Shown here: positions 16,085 through 24,399 of the stretch, piece after piece | Position numbering within the stretch: the stretch's first letter is position 1 | Layout of the letters: every line of letters starts with the position of its first letter | NCBI GenBank assembly: GCA_017617005.1 | Contig: JAFZWW010000144.1 | Location: 1 to 42,334 of the forward strand | Reading direction: 5' to 3' | Length of the DNA: 42,334 nt | DNA from: Lachnospiraceae bacterium | GTDB lineage: Bacteria > Bacillota > Clostridia > Lachnospirales > Lachnospiraceae | Position numbers and translations under genes: made by a program | Notes under the pieces: model-generated | The model's database searches: none | What the model was told of the DNA's origin: nothing | The model's input: only the letters and a program-made list of their open reading frames with translations

Positions 16085-18154
16085 ATGAATCTTAAGACCG
16101 CCTATGAACCGTACTTCCGCATCGGAGCCGCGATAAATAAGTGGAATCTTCACACACCGGCTCATATGAAGCTTCTTCTGGCGCAGTTCAGCTCTTTTAC
16201 CTGCGAAAATGATATGAAGCCCATGTACTATCTGGATAAGGATGAGAACAAATCCGATCCGGCAAAGTACAATCTCAGTCCGGCACTCAATTTCGAAGCA
16301 GCAAGACCCTATCTGGAATTTGCCAAGGCAAACGGGATAGCAATGCGCGGTCATACGCTCGTATGGCATAATCAGACTCCCAAGTGGTTCTACTGTGTGG
16401 ATTACAACGAGTCGAAGGGCATCGCCGACAGGGAGACCATCCTTGCAAGGCTTGAAAGCTATATCAGGGGAGTTCTCGAGTTCGTACAGACCGAATACCC
16501 CGGGGTCATCTATGCATGGGATGTCGTAAACGAGTGCGTTGATGACGGCGGTTTCAGAAAGTCCATATGGTATAACGCCGTAGGAGAGGATTTCTTCATC
16601 AAGGCGTTTGAATTTGCCAGAAAATATTCGGCACCCGGTGTGGCTCTCTTTTACAATGATTATGAGACCTCCCAGGACTGGAAGAGGGATTTCATCATCG
16701 CTAATGTCCTGAAGCCTCTTATGGATAAGGGACTTGTCGACGGAATGGGACTTCAGTCCCACCTCCTGATGGACCACCCTCAGTTTGACAATTATAGGAA
16801 AGCTCTCGAGATGTACGGAGAGCTCGGTCTTCAGATACATATCACAGAGCTTGATATGCACAATGCCGATCCTTCGGAAAGCTCTATGCATGACCTGGCG
16901 GCAAGATATGCGAAATTCTTCGAGATCTATCTGGATGCGAAGAAGTCCGGCAAGGCGAACATCACGAGCGTGACCTTCTGGAACCTTCTCGATGAGAACA
17001 GCTGGCTTTCCGGATTCAGACGCGAGACGAGCTATCCTCTTTTGTTCAGGGGAAAATGCGAAGCCAAGGAAGCCTACTACGAAGTGCTGAAGGTTGCAGT
17101 ACCTGAGTCTGAGATAGACAGGTGGGTTCCCGATTATCCCGATTCCGAATACGAGCTTAAAGATATGCCGAAGGGCAAAATAGATATCCTCCCTCACAGG
17201 AATATCTGGGCAAAGGGCGAATACACCTATGAAGCCGCATACGGATTTGAGCCCAATGTCTTCGGTTATCTCCATCCGGATGATGAAAACAGGGACTGTA
17301 TGCTCGTGGTTCCCGGAGGCGGATACTGTATGGTGGTTCCTCACGAGGGCGAGCTTGTCGCCAACGAATTCTTCAGACGCGGAATGAATGTCTTCGTGCT
17401 CAGCTACACCACCGATATCACGATGTCGGTTCCGCTTAAGAAGCAGCCGCTGAGCGACATATCCAGAGCGGTCAGATACATCAGAAAGAATTCGAAGGAT
17501 TTCAGGGTGGACGGAAAGAAGCTCTTCATCTGCGGATTTTCTGCGGGAGCACATGTCTGCGGAAGCCTTGCGGTCCACTTTGATGATATTAAGGATGTCA
17601 ATCCGGAGTACGATAATTTCTCTAACAGACCGGACGGAGTGATCCTTTCATATCCGGTGATTACAACCGGTGAGTATACTCATTTGGATTCGGTCCATGC
17701 ACTTCTGGGATTCGACCCGTCTGCCGAGGAGCTGGAGTATTTCTCACTTGAAAAGCAGGTAAAAGAAAACACTCCGCCCTGCTTTATCTGGCAGACACTT
17801 GAGGACGCACTCGTCCCCATAGAAAACAGTTATCTTTTTGCGGAGGCGCTGCGTAAGAAGAATGTGCCGTACGCTCAGTATGTATTTCCCAAAGGATTCC
17901 ACGGACTTTCCGTCTGCAACGACGAGCAGTTCAGGGGATTTTCCGGCGGAGATTACACGATGGAGCAGTGCATGAGAGCGGTTCACAGCGTCAAAGAGGG
18001 GAAAGGCGTGAATGTGTCCGAAAAGAGAAAGGAAGAACTGATCGACCAGTTCTTCGGAGGACACGAAATGCCGCCTGTGGAGATAGATGAAAGTCTCAAA
18101 GAGGATGTCGGTCTTTGGACATCACTCGCACAGGCTTGGATGAACAGGATCTGA
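16085..18154 (+). CDS. GH10 endo-xylanase fused to an alpha/beta-hydrolase esterase, no signal peptide
   Basis: The protein has 689 residues from the ATG at 16085 (AGGAG at 16075). Residues about 5-345 are a glycoside hydrolase family 10 domain: GHTLVWHNQTPKWF, acid/base Glu150 in WDVVNECVDD and nucleophile Glu255 in HITELDMHN. Residues about 380-660 are an alpha/beta hydrolase with oxyanion PGGGYC, nucleophile Ser486 in GFSAGAH, and likely Asp574 and His606 in KGFHG, typical of acetyl-xylan or related esterases. There is no signal peptide, so the enzyme should act in the cytoplasm on imported, probably acetylated, xylo-oligosaccharides. Intracellular GH10 enzymes are known from rumen and gut Lachnospiraceae. 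The chemoreceptor-like gene starts 35 bases downstream and is probably on the same transcript. Confidence 0.93.
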   Translation: MNLKTAYEPYFRIGAAINKWNLHTPAHMKLLLAQFSSFTCENDMKPMYYLDKDENKSDPAKYNLSPALNFEAARPYLEFAKANGIAMRGHTLVWHNQTPKWFYCVDYNESKGIADRETILARLESYIRGVLEFVQTEYPGVIYAWDVVNECVDDGGFRKSIWYNAVGEDFFIKAFEFARKYSAPGVALFYNDYETSQDWKRDFIIANVLKPLMDKGLVDGMGLQSHLLMDHPQFDNYRKALEMYGELGLQIHITELDMHNADPSESSMHDLAARYAKFFEIYLDAKKSGKANITSVTFWNLLDENSWLSGFRRETSYPLLFRGKCEAKEAYYEVLKVAVPESEIDRWVPDYPDSEYELKDMPKGKIDILPHRNIWAKGEYTYEAAYGFEPNVFGYLHPDDENRDCMLVVPGGGYCMVVPHEGELVANEFFRRGMNVFVLSYTTDITMSVPLKKQPLSDISRAVRYIRKNSKDFRVDGKKLFICGFSAGAHVCGSLAVHFDDIKDVNPEYDNFSNRPDGVILSYPVITTGEYTHLDSVHALLGFDPSAEELEYFSLEKQVKENTPPCFIWQTLEDALVPIENSYLFAEALRKKNVPYAQYVFPKGFHGLSVCNDEQFRGFSGGDYTMEQCMRAVHSVKEGKGVNVSEKRKEELIDQFFGGHEMPPVEIDESLKEDVGLWTSLAQAWMNRI

Positions 18155-18189
18155 GAAACCAAAAAACTCTTTTTACGGAGGACCCGAGT

Positions 18190-20238
18190 ATGACAACATT
18201 TTGGATCGTGATCGCCATCATAGAATTTCTGCTCATTGCAGCAGGCGTTCTTGTATTTATCCTCAATGCGAAGAAACAGGAGAAGATCGCCGAGAGTGCC
18301 AGACAGATGGCAAAGGGTAAGATCAATCTCGATGACATCCCCGTTTCCGGCACTTCGAGTAAAAATGATGTGATCGCAGGCGGACTCAACCTGATCAAAT
18401 CTAACCTTCTTACATTTGTTGAATCGACCAAGCAGAACACGGTCGTCCTTGCAGATGCGATCGAAAAGCTCACCGGCAATATGGAAGCCAACAAGGCCGG
18501 AACCGAGCACATCGCCGAGAACACCATCGAGGTAGAGGAGAGGACCGGACAGCAGCTTGAGATGGTTCAGGACAATATCTCCGTGACCGAGTCCAATTCC
18601 GTTCAGCTTGAAGCGATTGCTTCATCAATGGACGAGATAACAGATATGCTCAAGGAAACCGCGAAGATAAGCGACGAGGGTATCGAGAGCCTTGAGGGTT
18701 ATAACAGGGAGATGGATGTTGTTTCCGCAGACCTTAACGCGATCAACGATACTCTCACCAAGTTCAACGAACAGCTCCAGAAGGTTTACGAGGTCGGTGA
18801 TTTCATCATCGATATCAGTACACAGCTCAAGCTCCTTTCCTTCAACGCATCGATCGAAGCGGCCAGAGCCGGAGATTCCGGAAGAGGCTTTGCGGTTGTT
18901 GCGGGAGAGATGACCGATATGTCCGAGCAGACCAAGGAAGGCATGGACAGGATCAGTGCCATCCTCAGCGAGATCATGGAGAGCAGCACGGGCGTTGTGG
19001 ACAGCATCGCAAAGTGTACCGAAACATATAATGAGAGCAAGACCGCATTCGAAGTGGTCAATTCCTCATTCAGGACCATCAATACCAATTCGACGAATAT
19101 CCAGACGAAGATCACCGATATCAATGATAAGTTCTCTGTAATGGAGGATAACTTCAATCATTCCAAGGATATCGCAAACGATCTGTTTGAGACCGCAAGG
19201 GATATCAATGACAAGACCACCGAGATTGCCGGAGTATCCCAGGAGGTTACCGCACAGGCTATCCAGATCGGAGAAAATACCAATGCACTCAACGGTATGC
19301 TTTCCGGAATCCAAAAGCTTCTCAGAAGATTTGACACGGGTGTCATTCCTGTCCGTAATAAGTCCGGAAGACAGATCAAGATCGCAATGCTCAGTATGTA
19401 CGACAATGACTTCTGGTACGGCGTAAAGCGCGGTGCAGGATATGCAGCTACGGAGCTTGCGGGATACAATGCGAAGGTTAAGTTCATTCCCATCATTCCC
19501 GCAGAGGGTGACGATGACGAGAAGAACAGACAGACCATCAAGGGTCTTGTGGAAGATAAATATGATGCGATCATCTATCCCGGATTCCTCGGCGGCGTTG
19601 CGGATGCTCTTGAACAGGCAAGACAGAAGGGCGTCAAGCTCATGACATTCAACTGTGACTGTGCTAATCCCAAGCTCAGACTTGCATGCCTTAAGTCCGA
19701 CGGTGTCGCACAGGGCGAGCAGGCTGCAAGGGCAGCTGCCGAACTCATAGGCAAGGCAGGTAATGTCGGAATCCTTATGGGAAGCAAGACCGTTATCGGT
19801 AATGTCGAGAGAAGAAAAGGCTTCGTAGATGCGATGGCTGCGTACAAGTCGATCAAGATCGCAGGTGAAGTCAGTGTCGAGGATATGGGCGATGATGTTT
19901 ACAAGAAGACCAAAGCCCTCCTCCAGAAGGACAGCTCCATCCAGGCACTATTCCTTACCAACGGATTCCCCGAGGATGCTGCCAAGGCTGTTGTTGATGC
20001 GGGACGCTCCGGTAAGACCAAGGTTGTCGGCTTCGACCTCAACCCCGCTCTCTTCCCTTACATCAGAAACGGTGTCATCGGAACCATCATCAGCCAGGAT
20101 TCCTTCGGACAGGGTCACGATCCCATCGTCCTTATGTACAACCACATCGTAGAGGGAACTCCTTTTGCGGCAGAGACAATCGGATGCAGATCCTCCGTTG
20201 CGGATAAGTCCAATATCGACGAACTGCTTGAGGGATAA
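18190..20238 (+). CDS. Chemoreceptor signalling domain fused to a sugar-binding-protein domain, likely cytoplasmic sensor
   Basis: The protein has 682 residues, with CGGAGGA about 8 bases before the ATG. One TM (about 4-24) is followed by NAKKQEK, positive charges that place everything after it in the cytoplasm. Residues about 28-75 look like a degenerate HAMP. Residues about 80-385 form the long helical chemoreceptor domain with hairpin tip around LLSFNASIEAARAG (from 215) and GRGFAVVAGEM. Residues 395-680 are a periplasmic-binding-protein type 1 domain of the RbsB kind (IKIAMLSMYDNDFW, then TFNCDCAN, VVGFDLNPAL). Ordinarily such a domain is extracellular; here no second TM exists to take it outside. 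I infer a receptor or scaffold that responds to cytoplasmic sugar. The xylanase neighbour suggests a xylo-oligosaccharide. The next gene is convergent, past a terminator. Confidence 0.9.
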   Translation: MTTFWIVIAIIEFLLIAAGVLVFILNAKKQEKIAESARQMAKGKINLDDIPVSGTSSKNDVIAGGLNLIKSNLLTFVESTKQNTVVLADAIEKLTGNMEANKAGTEHIAENTIEVEERTGQQLEMVQDNISVTESNSVQLEAIASSMDEITDMLKETAKISDEGIESLEGYNREMDVVSADLNAINDTLTKFNEQLQKVYEVGDFIIDISTQLKLLSFNASIEAARAGDSGRGFAVVAGEMTDMSEQTKEGMDRISAILSEIMESSTGVVDSIAKCTETYNESKTAFEVVNSSFRTINTNSTNIQTKITDINDKFSVMEDNFNHSKDIANDLFETARDINDKTTEIAGVSQEVTAQAIQIGENTNALNGMLSGIQKLLRRFDTGVIPVRNKSGRQIKIAMLSMYDNDFWYGVKRGAGYAATELAGYNAKVKFIPIIPAEGDDDEKNRQTIKGLVEDKYDAIIYPGFLGGVADALEQARQKGVKLMTFNCDCANPKLRLACLKSDGVAQGEQAARAAAELIGKAGNVGILMGSKTVIGNVERRKGFVDAMAAYKSIKIAGEVSVEDMGDDVYKKTKALLQKDSSIQALFLTNGFPEDAAKAVVDAGRSGKTKVVGFDLNPALFPYIRNGVIGTIISQDSFGQGHDPIVLMYNHIVEGTPFAAETIGCRSSVADKSNIDELLEG

Positions 20239-20291
20239 TGATCAAGGGCATTCCTGTTCCGGAAAAGATCAATACACAGGACATAATGAAA

Positions 20292-20325
20292 GGACGGTGC
20301 CATGTACGGCACCGTCCCTTCTTTT
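20292..20325 (+). terminator. Terminator of the xylanase-receptor operon
   Basis: A perfect 10-base stem (GGACGGTGCC / GGCACCGTCC, loop ATGTAC) is followed by CTTCTTTTTG. It lies 53 bases past the receptor stop and before the convergent permease gene. Confidence 0.9.
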
Positions 20326-20363
20326 TGATCTTTTACACTTGGCCTGAAGTGTTCGCTTTATGA

Positions 20364-21905
20364 TTATTTCTTTTCTGCTTCCTTCTTTGCAGGCTCTTTC
20401 TTTAATTCTTTTTCACTTATTCCGGAGAGATCCGCACCTGTTTCCGTGCCTGCATCTTCGTTGAAGTTGAAGTCCTTGCCGGGAAGTACCGCATTGAGGA
20501 TGATACCTACGAGTGATCCTACTGCAAGTCCGGAAAGAGCGATGTTGGCGCTTCCGATGCTGAATGCGATCGCACCTGCTGCGGAGAAGTTGATTCCGAT
20601 TGAAAGAACGAGGATGAGTGCTGCGATGATGACGTTTCTGCTCTTGGAGAAATCAACCTGGGTCTCAACTACGTTTCTTACACCGACTGCGGAGATCATA
20701 CCGTAGAGGACAAGTGAGATACCGCCGACGGTCGCTGAGGGCATTGCCTCGATGATCGCGGAGAACTTGGGGCAGAAGGACATGAGGATTGCAAAAAATG
20801 CTGCAAGTCTTATTACGAAGGGATCGAATACCTTGGTAAGAGAAAGAACGCCGGTGTTCTCACCGTACGTGGTGTTTGCGGGAGCTCCGAAGAGTGAAGC
20901 GACTGCGGTTGCAAGTCCGTCACCGGTAAGGGTTCTGTGAAGTCCGGGATCCTTGATGAAGTTGCGGTTAACGGTTGAGGAGATAGCGGATATGTCACCT
21001 ATATGCTCCATCATGGTAGCGATCGCGATGGGAACGATGGTGATGGCAGCCGTAAGAAGAAGTCCGCCCTTGGTCATGGATGATACTACGATTTCCTTAG
21101 TCTCCGGATTGACGGTGTGAAGGAATAATGTTCCGGAATCTCTTGCTGAAGAGAAGAGTGCAAATACGGTATCCTGGAATTTGATGGGAAGTCCGATCCA
21201 GGGAGCTGCGGCAACGCCGGAGAAATCAACGTTTCCGGTTACGGCGGCAACGAGATAGGATGCGATTACACCGATAAGAATGGGAAGGATCTTGACCATT
21301 CCTTTACCCCAGATATTGCAGATGATTATAGCAAATATCGCTACAAGGGCGATGGGCCAGTTGCTTGAGCAGCTGTTGATAGCCGACTGGGAAAGGATAA
21401 GTCCGATAGCCATGATGATGGGACCTGTTACTATGGGAGGGAAGAACTTCATTACGCGCATTGCGCCGAATACTTTGAAAAGAAGAGCAAGTACGAGATA
21501 GAGAAGACCTGCGAGGGCAACGCCGAAGCATGCATAGGGAAGAAGATGTGATGCGGAAAGAAATTTCCCGTCTGCTACTGCTGCATCGAGTGCTTCCTGG
21601 GTTGTGTACTGCTCTCTGGCGAGCATAAGGCCCGAGATCGCACCGTATCCTGCAAGGAATGCGAATGAAGAACCCAGGAATGCGGGAACTTTTCTCTTGG
21701 TGATGAGATGGAATAAAAGAGTACCGAGACCGGCGAATAAAAGAGTAGCGGAAACGCTGAGGCCGGTGATGATTGGAACGAGAACTGTGGAACCGAACAT
21801 TGCGAACATGTGCTGAAGTCCGAGCACAAGCGTTTTCGGTGTACCCAGGGTTTTTGCATCATAGATGCCCTGTTCGCCGAGGACTTCTTTCTTTGAATCT
21901 GCCAT
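20364..21905 (-). CDS. uraA: Uracil/xanthine permease of the NCS2 family, UraA-like
   Basis: The protein has 513 residues. The start is the ATG at 21905, with GGAGGAG as its ribosome binding site; the frame extends upstream without support. It has many TM segments and the NCS2 motifs GLQHMFAMFGSTVLVP, TMMEHIGDISA (substrate Glu and His) and APANTTYGENTG (second substrate Glu), matching the uracil-binding residues of UraA. It should bring uracil, or possibly xanthine, in by proton symport. It is longer than the usual 430 residues because of an extended loop around residues 80-115, another near 250-275, and a charged 40-residue tail of Lys/Glu. It stands alone between a terminator and a well-formed promoter with an inverted repeat at the transcription start. 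Confidence 0.92.
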   Translation of the reverse strand: MADSKKEVLGEQGIYDAKTLGTPKTLVLGLQHMFAMFGSTVLVPIITGLSVSATLLFAGLGTLLFHLITKRKVPAFLGSSFAFLAGYGAISGLMLAREQYTTQEALDAAVADGKFLSASHLLPYACFGVALAGLLYLVLALLFKVFGAMRVMKFFPPIVTGPIIMAIGLILSQSAINSCSSNWPIALVAIFAIIICNIWGKGMVKILPILIGVIASYLVAAVTGNVDFSGVAAAPWIGLPIKFQDTVFALFSSARDSGTLFLHTVNPETKEIVVSSMTKGGLLLTAAITIVPIAIATMMEHIGDISAISSTVNRNFIKDPGLHRTLTGDGLATAVASLFGAPANTTYGENTGVLSLTKVFDPFVIRLAAFFAILMSFCPKFSAIIEAMPSATVGGISLVLYGMISAVGVRNVVETQVDFSKSRNVIIAALILVLSIGINFSAAGAIAFSIGSANIALSGLAVGSLVGIILNAVLPGKDFNFNEDAGTETGADLSGISEKELKKEPAKKEAEKK

Positions 21906-21937
21906 AAACTCCTCCTGTAAGCGAAATACTATATATT

Positions 21938-21986
21938 GTGTTTTAAACACCGTAATAATAATACATTTTGCTAAATGTGCCGTCAA
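21938..21986 (-). promoter_or_regulatory. Promoter and candidate operator of the uracil permease
   Basis: On the minus strand TTGACG (21981-21986) and TATTAT (21958-21963) are 17 bases apart. An inverted repeat GTGTTT-T-AAACAC at 21938-21950 lies at the expected transcription start. An imperfect larger inverted repeat (arms about 21957-21971 and 21993-22007) flanks the -35. I see no PyrR attenuator or purine riboswitch. Confidence 0.7.
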
Positions 21987-22068
21987 CGCAAAGCAAATGT
22001 TATTATTTGTTTTTTTTCGTATCGGGATATAAACTATATGGGAGCGTTATTTACGAAAGGTTAATAAG

Positions 22069-23337
22069 ATGAAAGAAAAGATAAAAAGCATTATCGCATT
22101 CACTGTTCTGGCCATAACCGTAGCGGCCGGCTTTGTGCTGGATGCCGGGGATAAGAGCACGGATGTGTATCCGGATCAGGACACGCAAGTCAGACTCTAC
22201 GGCGAGGCACACGGCTCCAAGATCTATTATGATATTGAATTCGAACACTGGAAGGAGTGTTACGACAGGGGCTACAGAAATCTGTTCGTCGAGCTTCCGT
22301 ATTTCAGTGCGGAGTTTCTGAACTTCTGGATGCACGAGGATTCGGATGAACTTTTGGATGTCTTTTTTGAGGAGATTTCGGATACCCTTTCAGGTAATCC
22401 CGACAGCAAGGCTTTCTACAAGAGAATAAAGGAAGAATGTCCCGAGACCATATTTTACGGAACCGATGTAGGGCATCAGTATCAGACTACCGGCCCCAGA
22501 TTCCTGCAGTATCTTGAAGACCACGGAATGAAGGACAGTGAGATGTATGAGCTTGCCCTGGAAAACATCGCGCAGGGTGACACATTCTCCGCCGAGAATT
22601 CAATGGACGGCATCAGCGAGTTCAGGGAATCATGCATGACCTCCAATTTCATAGCCGCATATGAAAGGTGTGGAGGCGGTAAGATCATGGGCATCTACGG
22701 AAGCTTCCACACCGAACCATCCGATCCGTGGAACATGATCAACAGGCTTAAGGAATACTACGAAGACGGTATAAGCTTCAGCAGCGTTAAGCTGAGTTCA
22801 CTCGCCTTTGATGAAACCGGTCACGGGCCTTATGAATTCGGATTCTGCATTACCGGACTTATCTTCCTCATAATGCTGATCGTACCGAATATCATCTGGG
22901 CAAAGATGAAGCCTGAAGGCTATGAGGCCGCATCTGAAAAAGAAAACAAAGTTCTTCTTTTGCTTGAGCGTATAGGTGAGGTCCTGATGACGGTGATCCT
23001 TGTTATCTTCCCTGCATTCAATCCTCATATAAGAGCGCTTCCCGAGGGTATCTTTTTTAGATGGACGATCATTATCTGGATTGCTGCTTTTGTTCTCATG
23101 ATATTCTATGAATGCTACTGGATCAGGTATTTTGTAAGCAATCACACCCTTAAGGATATGTATCGTTCGTTTGCCGGTTTTCCCGTTGCGGGAGCTTCAC
23201 TTCCCGTTATCGCGGCATTCCTTCTCGGACTGTATTCCGGAAATCTGATAATGATCGCGGTTTCGGTGATCCTCGGAATAGGTCATATCGGCATACATCT
23301 GATGCATAAAAAGGAAGCAGATGCTGTGCAAGACTAA
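22069..23337 (+). CDS. Exported TIKI/EreA-like domain fused to a polytopic membrane domain
   Basis: The protein has 422 residues. A signal-anchor at about 7-25 is followed by an outside domain to about 255, then about six TM segments from 262 to 415. The outside domain shows a Gly-Glu-x-His motif in LYGEAHGS (near residue 44), the segment FVELPYF and a second His in YGSFHTEP (near residue 209). These match the erythromycin esterase/ChaN/TIKI superfamily, members of which are metal-dependent hydrolases or proteases or bind haem. The substrate is unknown. The gene starts without a strong ribosome binding site and is divergent from uraA. The fusion of such a domain to several TM segments is unusual, and I would call only the fold, not the activity. 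Confidence 0.68.
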   Translation: MKEKIKSIIAFTVLAITVAAGFVLDAGDKSTDVYPDQDTQVRLYGEAHGSKIYYDIEFEHWKECYDRGYRNLFVELPYFSAEFLNFWMHEDSDELLDVFFEEISDTLSGNPDSKAFYKRIKEECPETIFYGTDVGHQYQTTGPRFLQYLEDHGMKDSEMYELALENIAQGDTFSAENSMDGISEFRESCMTSNFIAAYERCGGGKIMGIYGSFHTEPSDPWNMINRLKEYYEDGISFSSVKLSSLAFDETGHGPYEFGFCITGLIFLIMLIVPNIIWAKMKPEGYEAASEKENKVLLLLERIGEVLMTVILVIFPAFNPHIRALPEGIFFRWTIIIWIAAFVLMIFYECYWIRYFVSNHTLKDMYRSFAGFPVAGASLPVIAAFLLGLYSGNLIMIAVSVILGIGHIGIHLMHKKEADAVQD

Positions 23338-23364
23338 ATTCTGCTTTTGTGCAAAACTAAATTC
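23325..23364 (+). repeat. Two 17-base direct repeats, 23 bases apart
   Basis: TGTGCAAGACTAAATTC (23325-23341) and TGTGCAAAACTAAATTC (23348-23364) differ at one base. The first overlaps the stop codon of the TIKI-like gene. A spacing of about two helical turns upstream of the next promoter suggests a protein-binding site, though a chance duplication is possible. Confidence 0.6.
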
Positions 23365-23389
23365 CACTTAGAATTCCGCTGTCGGGGGG

Positions 23390-23429
23390 TTGACAACGGT
23401 GATGTAAATATGATATCAATTTGATATCA
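23390..23429 (+). promoter_or_regulatory. Promoter with 19-base palindromic operator upstream of the YhfC-like gene
   Basis: A consensus TTGACA at 23390-23395 is followed by TGATATCAA-T-TTGATATCA at 23411-23429, 9-base arms that match perfectly around one base. The palindrome covers the expected -10 and start region, where a TATGAT (23409-23414) is 13 bases from the -35. A repressor bound there would block transcription of the gene at 23462. Confidence 0.6.
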
Positions 23430-23461
23430 GATAAGGACCGCCTCGAAAGGAGGAATTCAAT

Positions 23462-24334
23462 ATGTATGATTTTCCGAAGATAGGAACAGACGTGATCGCC
23501 CTGATGGTCATCGCCACAGTGCTTTTCATTGTTGTTCCGGCAGTGCTCTGGATCGTATGGTGTGTCAAAAAGAAAGAGAAGTTCACCACGATACTTATCG
23601 GTGCGGCGGCATTTTTCCTTTTTGCGATAGTGCTTGAAAAGCCCATACAGAATGTACTGATCTTCCCGACCGCAATGGGACTTAAGGAACATGCGGCTTC
23701 GCAGTTCATTAATGCAAGACCTGTACTCTGGGCATTTCTGGTAGGTTTTTTCCCGGGACTGTTTGAAGAGACGGGAAGGTTTGTCGCTTTCAAGACTGTC
23801 CTTAAAAAGAGGAAGAACAGGGAGACATCAATCTCTTACGGACTCGGCCACGGCGGATTTGAAGTCGTATTCATTCTCGGAATTACATATATTACCTATA
23901 TATCATATTGCCTGATGATCAATTCCGGCACATTTGCAACCATCGTTCAGCAGGTTGAAGCGGTAGCGCCCGACCAGGTGGATGCTTATCTTGCACTTCC
24001 CGCGCAGCTGGCGTCGATCACAGCAGGTTCGATCCTGATTGCTATCTGGGAAAGGATCTTTTCGGTTATGTTCCATACCGGTGCTTCGGTCATCGTATTC
24101 TATGCCGCAAAGGATAAAAAGAAGCTCTGGCTTTATCCGCTTGCAATCCTGCTTCACACCGCGATGGACGGAATACTCGGACTTACCTTGGTGAACGTTA
24201 TAACTCTGTCGGATATCCAGCTTGAGGCGTTTGTCACCGTGATCGGAGCGCTCTTATTCTTCGGATCGTACTCCCTGCTTTACAGGAAAGACAAAGACAG
24301 GAACGACGTGACAGAAACCAAAGAAGCAGCATAA
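23462..24334 (+). CDS. YhfC-family intramembrane metalloprotease-like protein
   Basis: The protein has 290 residues, with AAAGGAGGA upstream of the ATG. It has about eight TM segments and the YhfC pattern: PGLFEETGRFVAF near residue 100, YGLGHGGFEVVF near 126, and HTAMDGILG near 238, with Glu-Glu, His and a later His/Asp pair that could bind metal or form the active site as in CPBP/PrsW-like membrane proteases. The function in bacteria is not established. The tail is charged and cytoplasmic. A 19-base palindrome in its promoter suggests tight control. The gene ends just before a shared bidirectional terminator facing the pilin operon. Confidence 0.85.
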   Translation: MYDFPKIGTDVIALMVIATVLFIVVPAVLWIVWCVKKKEKFTTILIGAAAFFLFAIVLEKPIQNVLIFPTAMGLKEHAASQFINARPVLWAFLVGFFPGLFEETGRFVAFKTVLKKRKNRETSISYGLGHGGFEVVFILGITYITYISYCLMINSGTFATIVQQVEAVAPDQVDAYLALPAQLASITAGSILIAIWERIFSVMFHTGASVIVFYAAKDKKKLWLYPLAILLHTAMDGILGLTLVNVITLSDIQLEAFVTVIGALLFFGSYSLLYRKDKDRNDVTETKEAA

Positions 24335-24340
24335 AAAGAA

Positions 24341-24368
24341 ATGCCGCAGGTCATATGACCTGCGGCAT
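24341..24368. terminator. Bidirectional terminator between the YhfC gene and the pilus operon
   Basis: A 28-base perfect palindrome with arms ATGCCGCAGGTCAT and its complement. Short T-rich runs lie on both sides. It serves two convergent genes. Confidence 0.85.
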
Positions 24369-24399
24369 ATTGTTTATATCGGTTGCTCAGTTGATCGGT

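Noticed and set aside
16004..17578. Long open frame (524 residues) on the minus strand across the xylanase gene
   Set aside because: It mirrors the conserved GH10 frame, has no ribosome binding site or recognisable domain, and is explained by codon bias of the real gene.
21906..22068. Purine riboswitch or PyrR attenuator upstream of uraA
   Set aside because: No three-way junction core, terminator/antiterminator pair or PyrR-binding loop can be seen in the leader of about 45 bases.
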